Assembly: GCA_025363715.1 (NCBI GenBank) | Contig: JANYLR010000025.1 | Coordinates: 1 to 48,646, forward strand | DNA length: 48,646 bases | From: Holophagaceae bacterium | GTDB taxonomy: Bacteria; Acidobacteriota; Holophagae; Holophagales; Holophagaceae | Reading direction: 5' to 3' | Shown here: in pieces, positions 14,761-22,483 of the stretch | Layout of the letters: every line of letters starts with the position of its first letter | Position numbering within the stretch: position 1 is the first letter of the stretch | Program-made: the position numbers and the translations under genes | Notes under the pieces: model-generated | Database searches by the model: none | The model's input: the letters and a program-made list of their open reading frames with translations, nothing else | What the model was told of the DNA's origin: nothing

Positions 14761-16686
14761 TCAGCGGGGCGCAAGCCGGAGCCGCTGGCCTGCCTGGATG
14801 CGCTCCCCCTTCAGTTGATTCCAAGCCTTGAGATCCGCTGGGCTCAGGCTGTACTTGCGGGCAATGGCGGCAAGGGTCTCACCCTTCTTGACCCGATGGC
14901 TGGTAGCGGGTGCAACTTTGGCTTCGGCGCCATGGCCAGGTAGGCGCACCTCATCCCCCGGATGCAACGCCTTGGCGACCTCTGGATTCAGGCGAATCAA
15001 TTCGCCAAGGGACACCTTGTGAAGCCGGGCCAGCTTGGCCAGTGTGTCTCCCTGCTTCGCGCGCAAGAGGGTCAGCGCAGGAGAAGCAGTCTCGGGATTG
15101 GTGGTCGCCCGGGCGGGCGCAACCACGGCTACCGTTGGCTCCTTGGGAAGAGCTGGAGCCGGCGGGCCACCGACCGTCACCGGAGGCGGTAATTCGGCCC
15201 TGGTCGGGGTATCCGAGGGAGCGTCCACCTCCCGGGGTGTGGTTGGGAGTGGCGCCAGGGGGCGGTCCCCGAGGGCCTTGACGCGGCCGGTGCCGGAGCC
15301 AATATCCCGTTCCTCCAACCCGATGGCGGGAGGAGGAGGCACCAGCAGGCGCTGGCCTGGGCGGAACTGTTTCAAGGTGAGATCGTTGGCGGCGAGCAGA
15401 TCCTCCGGATTCAGCTTGAAACGCTTGGCCACCTTGGCCAGGGTGTCGCCCTTCCGAACCGTGTAGGAGTTGAAGTCCAGCCGCTTGGTGGCGGGCATGT
15501 GGGCCAGCTGCCGGAGGCAGTCCAGGGCCTTGCCCGGGGGGACCCGCAGCTGATACGTACCGGGGGGTGTTGAACCCCTGAGCAGCTCAGGGTTCAGGGC
15601 CTTCAGCGTCGTGGCATCGGTACCGGCACAGCGGGCCAGCACCGTGAGGCTGGTCATGCTGGACACGGTGACAGTCTCGTAGGCGTAGGGGACGAGGGGG
15701 ACGATGCGGAGGCCATAGCGCTCCGGGTTCCGGCCCACCAGGATGGCGGCGCAGAGCTCGGGGATGTAGTTCTTCGTTTCGGTCCGCAGCCAGCGGGACC
15801 GGCTCAGATCCCAGAAATTCCGCGTGCCGACATTCTGAATCGCCCGCTCCAGGGTCAGGGGACCTGCGTTGTAGCTGGAGGCGGCCAGGTACCAGTCGCC
15901 GCTGATCTCGTAAAGCCGCTTGAGGTACCGGGCCGCGGCCCGGGTTGCCTTCATGGGATCCCGGCGCTCTTCCACCCAGGCATTGCCATTGAGTCCATAG
16001 ATTCGGCCGGTGGAGCGGATGAACTGCCACATGCCCACGGCCTTGGCGCGGCTCTTGGCCTCGTTGCGGAAGCCCGATTCGATGACGGCGAGAAAGGCCA
16101 GGTCCGAGGGCACGCCTTCCTCGGCGAAGACCTGTCGGATCATGGGCATGTACATGGACGCCCGGCCCAGGGCGTTCTCCATGAAGCCCCGCTTGGTGGT
16201 GCTGAACAGGCTCACCCAGGTGAGCACCTTGTCGTTCAAGTCGATCGGGTAGTCGTAGGTGGTGCCCTGCTCCGCCGAACGCACCAGTTCGAGCTCGGCC
16301 CGGAGTTCATCGCCGCTGATGGACACGACTTCATCCGGGGCCTTCAGGCCCGGTTCGGTCTCGGGCGTGGTTTCCTCAGTGAGCTGCTCCTGCACTTCCT
16401 TCAGGCGCTGCAGAAGCCCCTGGACTTCGGCCTGCTTGAGCAGTTCGAGAGACCAGTCGGCGGTGAGGACATCAGCCTCTTCGCAACGGGCTGCGGCCCG
16501 CTCCTCCTCATCGGCTTCCAGGGCGATCTCTGCCGCCTCCACCAGGGCCCGCAGCTGCTGAATGCGTGTGGTGTCGGATCCGGCGGCTCGCGCCGGGGCA
16601 ACAACGACCTGGGTCTGGGGGGCCGACGCCGGCGCTTGTGCCGATGCCGTCCCCCAGAGGAGGGTGGCCAGCAGCAGGACCTGCAA
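14761..16686 (-). CDS. LysM-domain lytic transglycosylase, MltD-like
   Basis: The 641-residue protein starts with a hydrophobic signal sequence ending near ASA, so it is exported. An N-terminal helical region (about 35-130) precedes an SLT-type lytic transglycosylase domain (about 180-325). The catalytic Glu is in IESGFRNEA near residue 204, with AVGMWQF and SSYNAGP motifs. A diverged LysM-like segment near 345 and three clear LysM modules (about 404-448, 540-585 and 595-641) should bind peptidoglycan. It cleaves glycan strands to anhydro-muropeptides. The only start ahead of the signal peptide is TTG, one nt after the gcvH stop; an in-frame stop lies seven codons earlier. The start lacks a good ribosome site, so translation may be coupled to gcvH. 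Confidence 0.85.
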   Translation of the reverse strand: MQVLLLATLLWGTASAQAPASAPQTQVVVAPARAAGSDTTRIQQLRALVEAAEIALEADEEERAAARCEEADVLTADWSLELLKQAEVQGLLQRLKEVQEQLTEETTPETEPGLKAPDEVVSISGDELRAELELVRSAEQGTTYDYPIDLNDKVLTWVSLFSTTKRGFMENALGRASMYMPMIRQVFAEEGVPSDLAFLAVIESGFRNEAKSRAKAVGMWQFIRSTGRIYGLNGNAWVEERRDPMKATRAAARYLKRLYEISGDWYLAASSYNAGPLTLERAIQNVGTRNFWDLSRSRWLRTETKNYIPELCAAILVGRNPERYGLRIVPLVPYAYETVTVSSMTSLTVLARCAGTDATTLKALNPELLRGSTPPGTYQLRVPPGKALDCLRQLAHMPATKRLDFNSYTVRKGDTLAKVAKRFKLNPEDLLAANDLTLKQFRPGQRLLVPPPPAIGLEERDIGSGTGRVKALGDRPLAPLPTTPREVDAPSDTPTRAELPPPVTVGGPPAPALPKEPTVAVVAPARATTNPETASPALTLLRAKQGDTLAKLARLHKVSLGELIRLNPEVAKALHPGDEVRLPGHGAEAKVAPATSHRVKKGETLAAIARKYSLSPADLKAWNQLKGERIQAGQRLRLAPR

Positions 16687-16687
16687 A

Positions 16688-17071
16688 CTAGTGGCTTTCC
16701 GCGCTCACCAGGGCCTCATAGGCCTTGGTGTCCAGCAGGCCGGCGAGGTCTCCCGTCAGCTTGATCTTCACCATCCAGCCCTTGCCGTAGGGATCTTCGT
16801 TCACCGCTTCCGGGTGGTCGCCGAGGGAACCGTTCACCTCGAGCACCTCGCCAGCCGCGGGCATGTTCAGCTCGGAAACCGTCTTCACGGATTCCACAGT
16901 TCCGAACTCCTCGCCCTGCCCGAAGGCTTCGCCAACCTCTGGCAGGTCCACGAAGACCACGTCGCCCAGGGCATCCTGCGCGTACTGGGTGATGCCGATC
17001 AGGGCGGTACCGTCGCCCGCGGGCTTCAGCCATTCGTGGTCCTTGGTGTACTTCAGATCAGCGGGAAACAT
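16688..17071 (-). CDS. gcvH: Glycine cleavage system H protein
   Basis: The 127-residue lipoyl carrier shuttles the aminomethyl group between the P, T and L proteins of the glycine cleavage system. The lipoylated lysine is Lys63 in GTVESVKTVSELNMP, and the N-terminal YTKDHEWLK and C-terminal GKGWMVKIKL are typical. ATG has GGAGG 4 nt upstream. It lies 44 nt downstream of gcvT on the same strand. No P-protein gene is in the window. Confidence 0.97.
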   Translation of the reverse strand: MFPADLKYTKDHEWLKPAGDGTALIGITQYAQDALGDVVFVDLPEVGEAFGQGEEFGTVESVKTVSELNMPAAGEVLEVNGSLGDHPEAVNEDPYGKGWMVKIKLTGDLAGLLDTKAYEALVSAESH

Positions 17072-17115
17072 GGATCCTCCAGGCTGGGGATTGGGTTGCA
17101 AAGGTTTGGAACGGC

Positions 17116-18231
17116 TTATTTCTGCCACTTGTAGAAGGGGGTGGGAATGATCTCGGCGTCCACGGCCCGGCCCCGGATCTCGATCGAGATACGCCCGCCG
17201 ACCTTGGCCAGCTCCGTGGGCACGTAGGCCAGGCCCAGGTTGATGCCGCAGGTGGGCGAAGGTGCCGCGCTGGTGACGAAGCCGATGGGCTTCCCGTCCC
17301 GCACCACGGGCATGTGGTCCCGGGCGATATCGCGCTTCTCCAGGGTCTTGAAACCCACGAGCTTCCGCGGGGCAGGAGCGGCCTTGGCGGCCACCAGGGC
17401 GTCGCGGCCGATGAAATCGCCCTTGTCGAGCTTCACGATCCAGCCCAGCCCGGCTTCCAGCGCATGGATGCTGTCGTCGATTTCGTGACCGTAGAGGGCC
17501 ATCTTGCACTCCAGACGCAGCGTGTTGCGGCAGCCCAGACCTGCGGGGATGAGTCCCTTGGGGGTCCCGGCCGCCATCACGGCATTCCAGACCTTCTCCG
17601 CATCGCCGGCCGGGCAGTAGAGTTCGAACCCGTCCTCGCCGGTATAGCCCGTGCGGCTGATGAGGCACTGGACTCCGGCTACTTCGCCGTGGGTGAAGAA
17701 GTAGTAGCCGATAGGCTCAAGCGGAGTCTTGGTCAGGGGCTGGAGGATGCTGAGGGAAAGCGGCCCCTGGAGGGCGATCTGGCCTGTGGCCGGGCTTTCG
17801 TTCACCACCGTGCAGTCGTATCCAGGAGCGTGGTGCTGCACCCAGGCGAAATCCTTATCGGAGTTGCCCGCATTCACCACCAGGAGGAACTCTTCTTCGC
17901 CCTCGCGGTAGACGAGCAGATCGTCCACGAAGGTCCCATTCTCGTACAGGAAGGCCGTGTAGTGGACCTGCCCGATGGCTAGCTTCGACACGGCATTGGG
18001 GGTCAGGTGTTCCACCAGAGCCAGGGCCCCGGGGCCCTTCACGCGGACCTCGCCCATGTGGCTCACATCGAAAAGCCCGGCCTTGGTGCGGACCGCCTCA
18101 TGCTCCGCGAGAATCCCGGCCGGGTACTGCACCGGCATGTCCCAGCCGCCAAAATCCACCATCTTGGCGTTCAAGGCCCGATGGGCAGCGTTGAGGGGCG
18201 TCTTCATCAGTTCGGAAGCGGTGGTCGACAT
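17116..18231 (-). CDS. gcvT: Glycine cleavage system T protein (aminomethyltransferase)
   Basis: The 371-residue enzyme transfers the methylene unit from lipoyl-H protein to tetrahydrofolate and releases ammonia. It has the folate-binding GcvT fold, with MVDFGGWDMPVQY near residue 24, FDVSHMGEVRVKG near 55 and SRTGYTGEDGFE near 195. It ends in a C-terminal barrel with PTPFYKWQK. The start has GGAG 7 nt upstream. sfsA ends 25 nt before it, which leaves no room for a glycine riboswitch directly upstream, so the usual control is absent here or lies far upstream. Confidence 0.96.
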   Translation of the reverse strand: MSTTASELMKTPLNAAHRALNAKMVDFGGWDMPVQYPAGILAEHEAVRTKAGLFDVSHMGEVRVKGPGALALVEHLTPNAVSKLAIGQVHYTAFLYENGTFVDDLLVYREGEEEFLLVVNAGNSDKDFAWVQHHAPGYDCTVVNESPATGQIALQGPLSLSILQPLTKTPLEPIGYYFFTHGEVAGVQCLISRTGYTGEDGFELYCPAGDAEKVWNAVMAAGTPKGLIPAGLGCRNTLRLECKMALYGHEIDDSIHALEAGLGWIVKLDKGDFIGRDALVAAKAAPAPRKLVGFKTLEKRDIARDHMPVVRDGKPIGFVTSAAPSPTCGINLGLAYVPTELAKVGGRISIEIRGRAVDAEIIPTPFYKWQK

Positions 18232-18256
18232 GTTGGCTCCAGCGTGAACCGTCAGT

Positions 18257-18997
18257 CTATCCCCGGGGGACCCAGGGCAGAAGGCCCTGCAGTTCCCAGC
18301 CAAGGCTCCACAGGCCGTCGGCGCCTGGGCTTGTGACAAGGCGCACAGCCAGGGGCAGGATCTCCACTCCGGTCTCCGCCGCGCGGTCCAGTTCCACGGC
18401 GTAGGCCGGATCGATCTCCCGCGCGGCATCGAAGCGGTCCACATCCGCGCGATGCACGAAGAAGACGATGGCGGCCCGGTGCCCGGCCCTCACCATGGCC
18501 TGGAGCTCCCGGAGGTGCTTGGTGCCGCGCTCCGTGACCGCGTCGGGGAACAGGGCCCAGTCATCCGCCTTCAAGGTCGTGTTTTTCACTTCGACAAAAA
18601 CCTGCCGGTCCTCCCGGTCCAGGGCCAGGACATCGATGCGGCTGTTCTCGACCCCGTACTTCACTTCCGTGCGCACGCCGTGCAGCCCCGCCAGGCCGGG
18701 CAGCGCGTCCCGCCGGGCGGCCTCGGCCACCACCCGGTTGGGCATGCCGGTCTCCACGCCCACCCAACCCCCAGGCCGCTCCACGGCCAGCCAGGTGAAC
18801 TTCAGCTTCCGGTCGGGGTTGGCCGCGACCTCCAGCAGCACCTGATCCCCTGGCTCCCAGCAGGTCTTCATGGTGCCCGTATTGGTGCAATGGGCGGTGA
18901 CGACACTTCCATCCTCCAGCCGCACATCAGCCAGGAACCGCTTGTATCGCTGGAGCAGGGTGCCCGGCACCAGACCCGCCTTCTCCACCAGGATCAT
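18257..18997 (-). CDS. sfsA: SfsA family DNA/RNA nuclease-like protein
   Basis: The 246-residue protein matches SfsA, named for sugar fermentation stimulation. It has an OB-like N-terminal part (RYKRFLADVRLEDG, AHCTNTGTMKTC) and a restriction-endonuclease-like core. The core carries SRIDVLALDRED, FVEVKNTTL and FPDAVTERGTKHL. The Asp, the Glu-Val-Lys and the later motif form a PD-(D/E)xK-type site, in line with nuclease activity described for the family. Its true role is poorly defined. The ATG overlaps the stop of the GmhB-like gene as ATGA, a sign of translational coupling; a GTG two codons earlier is less likely. Confidence 0.93.
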   Translation of the reverse strand: MILVEKAGLVPGTLLQRYKRFLADVRLEDGSVVTAHCTNTGTMKTCWEPGDQVLLEVAANPDRKLKFTWLAVERPGGWVGVETGMPNRVVAEAARRDALPGLAGLHGVRTEVKYGVENSRIDVLALDREDRQVFVEVKNTTLKADDWALFPDAVTERGTKHLRELQAMVRAGHRAAIVFFVHRADVDRFDAAREIDPAYAVELDRAAETGVEILPLAVRLVTSPGADGLWSLGWELQGLLPWVPRG

Positions 18998-19557
18998 GGC
19001 CACTGGGCCAGGATGAGGTCCACGGCCTCGGGCAGGCTCGCAGCCACCAGGTCCGCAGCGGAACCATCCACCTGGGAACCATAGCCCGTGCGGACCAGGG
19101 CCACCTTGCAGCCGGCCCGGCGGCCGGCCTCCAGGTCGATGTCCTTGTCCCCCACCATCCAGGAGTGGGAGAGATCCAGGCCGTGTTCCGCCGCGGCCCG
19201 CAGCAGCATGCCGGGGTTAGGCTTGCGCTCCGGATGATCGGCCACCGCATACTCACCCCGGGCCTTTTCATGGTGGGGTGAGGCGTAGACAGCATCGATC
19301 CGGGCGTTCTCCAGGGCCAACAGGTCCTCCATGCGGCTCATGACGGCCGCAAAATCCCCCCAGTCGTATTTCCCCCGCCCGATACCGCTTTGATTGGTCA
19401 CCACCACCACCGGGATGCCCTTGGCATTGAGCCGGGCCACGGCCGTGGCGGCGCCGGGGATCATGACGAGCAGCTCGGGGTCGGAGAGGAAGTCCACCTC
19501 CTCGTTGAGGGTGCCATCGCGGTCCAGGAAGACGGCGGCTCTCGGCTTCGTGCTCAA
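18994..19557 (-). CDS. gmhB: HAD-IIIA phosphatase, GmhB-like
   Basis: The 187-residue protein is a HAD-superfamily phosphatase with nucleophile and acid Asps in FLDRDGTLNEE, VTNQSGIGRG as motif II, RKPNPGMLL as motif III and MVGDKDIDLEAG as motif IV. It resembles GmhB, which removes the C7 phosphate of heptose bisphosphate for LPS core or nucleotide-heptose synthesis. In E. coli GmhB a loop with three Cys and one His binds zinc; here that loop (ASPHHEKARGEYAVADHPERK region) has no Cys, so it is a zinc-free variant or a related phosphatase such as a HisB-type enzyme. TTG overlaps the upstream gene's TGA as TTGA; a GTG seven codons earlier is an alternative. Confidence 0.75.
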   Translation of the reverse strand: MSTKPRAAVFLDRDGTLNEEVDFLSDPELLVMIPGAATAVARLNAKGIPVVVVTNQSGIGRGKYDWGDFAAVMSRMEDLLALENARIDAVYASPHHEKARGEYAVADHPERKPNPGMLLRAAAEHGLDLSHSWMVGDKDIDLEAGRRAGCKVALVRTGYGSQVDGSAADLVAASLPEAVDLILAQWP

Positions 19558-20603
19558 GGCAGCCACTCGGCGACGCACACGTCGAACAGCCGGGAACCCC
19601 TAGGACTCCGTCCACTCACCCAGAGCAGCTTCCGGCCATCGGGACTGAAGTGGGGGAAGGAATTGAAGACCCCGGTCCAGGTGATCCGCTCGAGGCCGGT
19701 GCCATCGAGGTTGATGCGGAAGAGATCGAAACCGCGCCCCTTGCCCTGGTTGTCGTGGTGGTTGGTCGCGAAGACGATGCCCTTCCCGTCCGGCGTAAAG
19801 ATCGGCGCGAAGGCGGCGCCCGGCAACCGGGTCAGCTGGCGCTTGGCACCGCCGTCGCTGTTCATCACCCAGATGTCCATCTCCATGGGTTCGACCAAGT
19901 GCTGCTTGAGCAGATCCTTGTATTTCGCCGTGGCGGCCTCGCCCTTGGGATAGTTGGTGCGCCAGACGATGAGCTTCGAATCGGGGCTGAAGACAGCGCC
20001 TCCGTCGTACCCGATCCCATCCGTGAGGCGCAGGAGGTTCCTGCCATCCACGTCCACCCGCCAGATATCCACATCACCGCCGCGTTCGCTGGTGAAGACG
20101 ATCCACTTGCCATTGGGGGCCACGGTGGCCTCGGCATCGTAGCCCGGCGAGGCAAGGAAGGGTTTCGCATCGCTGCCATCAGCCTTGGCGATGTAGAGCT
20201 CGTAGCCCTGGAAGACCGGCCACTGGTACTTCCCGGGCGTGAAGGGTGGGCCCTCCGGGCATTCGGGACCGGCCCCATGGGTGCTGGCGAAGAGGATCAG
20301 CCGGTCGCCGGGCAGGAACCAGCCGCAGGTGACCCTGCCCTGGCCAGAGCTCACCCGCTTCTGGTCGGAGCCATCGGCATTCATGGTGTAGAGCTGGTCG
20401 CAGGGGTGGCCATCCCGGGTGCTCTGGAAGATGATCCTCTTCCCATCGTTCGACCAGTAGGCCTCGGCATTCGAACCGGTGCTGGTGAGCTTCTTGACGT
20501 TCCGGAGGTGGTGTTCCCGCACATCTGCCAGCCCATCCGGAGACGGCAAGCCCTGAGCCCCGAGCAGCAGGGGACATAGTGCGGCCAGAAGCATTCGTTT
20601 CAT
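19554..20603 (-). CDS. TolB-like PD40 beta-propeller protein, secreted
   Basis: The 349-residue protein has a signal peptide (MKRMLLAALCPLLLGAQG) and repeated PD40/TolB-type blades. Typical repeats include YWSNDGKRIIFQSTRDG, VAPNGKWIVFTSERGG, FSPDSKLIVW, FTPDGKGIVFATN and FSPDGRKLLWVSGR, alternating with LYTMNADGSDQ, IWRVDVDGRN and LFRINLDGT segments. It should be a periplasmic or secreted propeller that binds proteins or other ligands. It is not the canonical TolB: no tol/pal genes are near. GGGAAG precedes the ATG. It is 68 nt downstream of the receiver-GAF gene. Confidence 0.8.
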   Translation of the reverse strand: MKRMLLAALCPLLLGAQGLPSPDGLADVREHHLRNVKKLTSTGSNAEAYWSNDGKRIIFQSTRDGHPCDQLYTMNADGSDQKRVSSGQGRVTCGWFLPGDRLILFASTHGAGPECPEGPPFTPGKYQWPVFQGYELYIAKADGSDAKPFLASPGYDAEATVAPNGKWIVFTSERGGDVDIWRVDVDGRNLLRLTDGIGYDGGAVFSPDSKLIVWRTNYPKGEAATAKYKDLLKQHLVEPMEMDIWVMNSDGGAKRQLTRLPGAAFAPIFTPDGKGIVFATNHHDNQGKGRGFDLFRINLDGTGLERITWTGVFNSFPHFSPDGRKLLWVSGRSPRGSRLFDVCVAEWLP

Positions 20604-20671
20604 GGTCACTTCCCTTCGGTTTCAAACAGGATCTGGAAAAGAATGCCCGCCAGAGTGGGTCCGGGGCCTGG

Positions 20672-22483
20672 CTATTCCATGGGCAGGCTGATCCGCACGA
20701 GGGAGCCCCGGTCCATGGGCAGGATCTGGACAGTGCCACTGTAGGTGTTCAGCAGCTGGGCACAGGCGGACAGCCCCTGGCCAGGCCGCCGGCCGCCGCC
20801 CGCCGCCGGCCGCAGGTCCGGAAACGGTTCGAAGGCGCTGGCGAGCAGGCCCGGTTCGATGGGGGCTCCGTCGTCCTCCATTTCGATGCGGAAGTGGCTC
20901 TCCCCTCCCCAGGTCCGGAGGGTGATGCCGGTGGGCTGACCTTCCAAGGCGTGACTGAGCAGGTGACCGAGCACTTCGGTGAAATCGGAATAGACGCCGA
21001 AGAGCAGGTCCCGGGGTGCCTGGAAGTTCTGCACCACCGGCAGGCTTTCAGGCAGGACGCCTTCGGCGCGCAGCAGGTCTACCTCCTGTTCCAGGAAATC
21101 ATGCAAGTGGAGCCATTCCGGAGAGCTGGCCGCCCCCTGTCCCGCCCGCCGGAGCAGGGCCCGGACCAGCCCGTCCACCTGGCTAATGGCCTGGTGGATC
21201 ATGTCCATGGATCGGTGGCGCTCGGCCCGTTCTTCCGGTGCGGGGAGGTCTGGGCGATCCATGATGACGGAAAGCGCCGTGCTCTCTTCCTTCAGGATGC
21301 CCACGGGCACCTGGAGCCTTTGGGCCATGCTGATGAAGAGGCCCCCGAGGGTGGTCTTCTGGTTCTGAGCGCCCAGGGCCCGCTGGGCCTCCTTCAGGGC
21401 CTCGTAGGCGGTCTCCAGGCCCTCGTAGCTGGTGCCCAGGGCCAGGCTTGTCTCGGCGAGGTGCGCGATGAGCCCGGCGTTCTCGAGGCTCACCTGGAGG
21501 ATGCCGGCGTGCAGGGCCGCCAGTTCGATTTCGAAGGGCTGGAAGGGTATCTCAGGTCGGTCGGCGGCCAGGAAACCCCACAGGCGGGCTTCCTCGGAAC
21601 GGCTGCGAAGGGGCAGGAGGAGGGCCTGGGACTTGGGGTTCCAGAGCCCCAGGTCGATGCCCTGCTCCCAGGGGGCGGACTGCCAGAGGTCATTCCCGGT
21701 CAAGACGCTGCCCACCGGAAGGGACTCCGCCCAGTTGACCAGGGGGTGGGACACGGCCAGTACGGCCGTTTCCTCCGGCCCCTCCGCAGTCTGGGTAAGG
21801 CCTTGGAAATAGGTCCCGCTGCCATGCAGCCGATAGGCCCGTAGCCGGTCGAGGCCGAGCTCCTCGCGAAGTTGGCCCAGCACACGGGACAGGATCTCGC
21901 CGTCTTTCTGCACGGGGATGATGTCTTTGCTGAGGGAAAGCAGGCGTGACAGGTGGTGACTCCGCTGTTCCAGTTCGGCCTGGACTTCCAGCAGCTTCCG
22001 GTTGCCTTCTTGGGCTTCCTTCAGTTGGGATTCGAGATGCACGACGACCTGCTGGCTGAATTGGCGCAGGGCAGCCCCTTCCCGGCCCTGCTCGAGATGA
22101 TCCCGGCGGCCGCCGAGGTAGGCTTCCACCTGCCCAACGAACAGGAAGGGATCAATGGGCTTCGAAATGAATCCATCGCACCCGGTGACCAGGGCGGTTT
22201 CGCGATCGCTGCGCATGGTCTTGGCCGTCAGGGCCACGATAAGGGTGCCGTCCATGTTCCGGTTCTGCCGCAGCTTCGTGGCGACCTCGAAACCCGACAG
22301 CCCGGGCAGGTTGATATCCAAGAGGATGAGGGCCGGCTTGATCGCCAGGGCCAGCTCGCAGCCCCTGAGGCCGTCCTCTGCCCAGTGCATTTCATAGCCC
22401 GCCTGGGACAGCAGGCGCTGCACCAGCCGCCAGTTCATGGGGTTGTCCTCGATGCAGAGGATGCGCGGCTGGGCTTCGCTCAT
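20672..22483 (-). CDS. Receiver-GAF protein with degenerate histidine-kinase domain
   Basis: The 603-residue protein begins with an intact receiver domain: acidic pair in CIEDN, phospho-acceptor Asp56 in ILLDINLPG, Thr in ALTAKT and Lys in FISKPID. A coiled coil (about 130-185) and a GAF-like domain (about 190-335) follow, then a region laid out like a histidine kinase. The usual phospho-His box is replaced by GGLFISMAQRLQVPVGIL, with no His. The N-box Asn appears as His in LLSHALEG. DDGAPIEPGLL and RPGQGLSA weakly keep the G boxes. Catalysis looks lost, so it may be a phosphorylation-controlled scaffold or sensor. It overlaps the upstream kinase gene as ATGA, so that kinase is the likely phosphodonor. 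Confidence 0.8.
   Translation of the reverse strand: MSEAQPRILCIEDNPMNWRLVQRLLSQAGYEMHWAEDGLRGCELALAIKPALILLDINLPGLSGFEVATKLRQNRNMDGTLIVALTAKTMRSDRETALVTGCDGFISKPIDPFLFVGQVEAYLGGRRDHLEQGREGAALRQFSQQVVVHLESQLKEAQEGNRKLLEVQAELEQRSHHLSRLLSLSKDIIPVQKDGEILSRVLGQLREELGLDRLRAYRLHGSGTYFQGLTQTAEGPEETAVLAVSHPLVNWAESLPVGSVLTGNDLWQSAPWEQGIDLGLWNPKSQALLLPLRSRSEEARLWGFLAADRPEIPFQPFEIELAALHAGILQVSLENAGLIAHLAETSLALGTSYEGLETAYEALKEAQRALGAQNQKTTLGGLFISMAQRLQVPVGILKEESTALSVIMDRPDLPAPEERAERHRSMDMIHQAISQVDGLVRALLRRAGQGAASSPEWLHLHDFLEQEVDLLRAEGVLPESLPVVQNFQAPRDLLFGVYSDFTEVLGHLLSHALEGQPTGITLRTWGGESHFRIEMEDDGAPIEPGLLASAFEPFPDLRPAAGGGRRPGQGLSACAQLLNTYSGTVQILPMDRGSLVRISLPME

Noticed and set aside
17072..17668. Upstream extension of gcvH
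   Set aside because: Runs out of frame through gcvT; gcvH has a good ATG and GGAGG site.
18232..18256. Glycine riboswitch before gcvT
   Set aside because: Only 25 nt separate sfsA and gcvT, too short for the aptamer.
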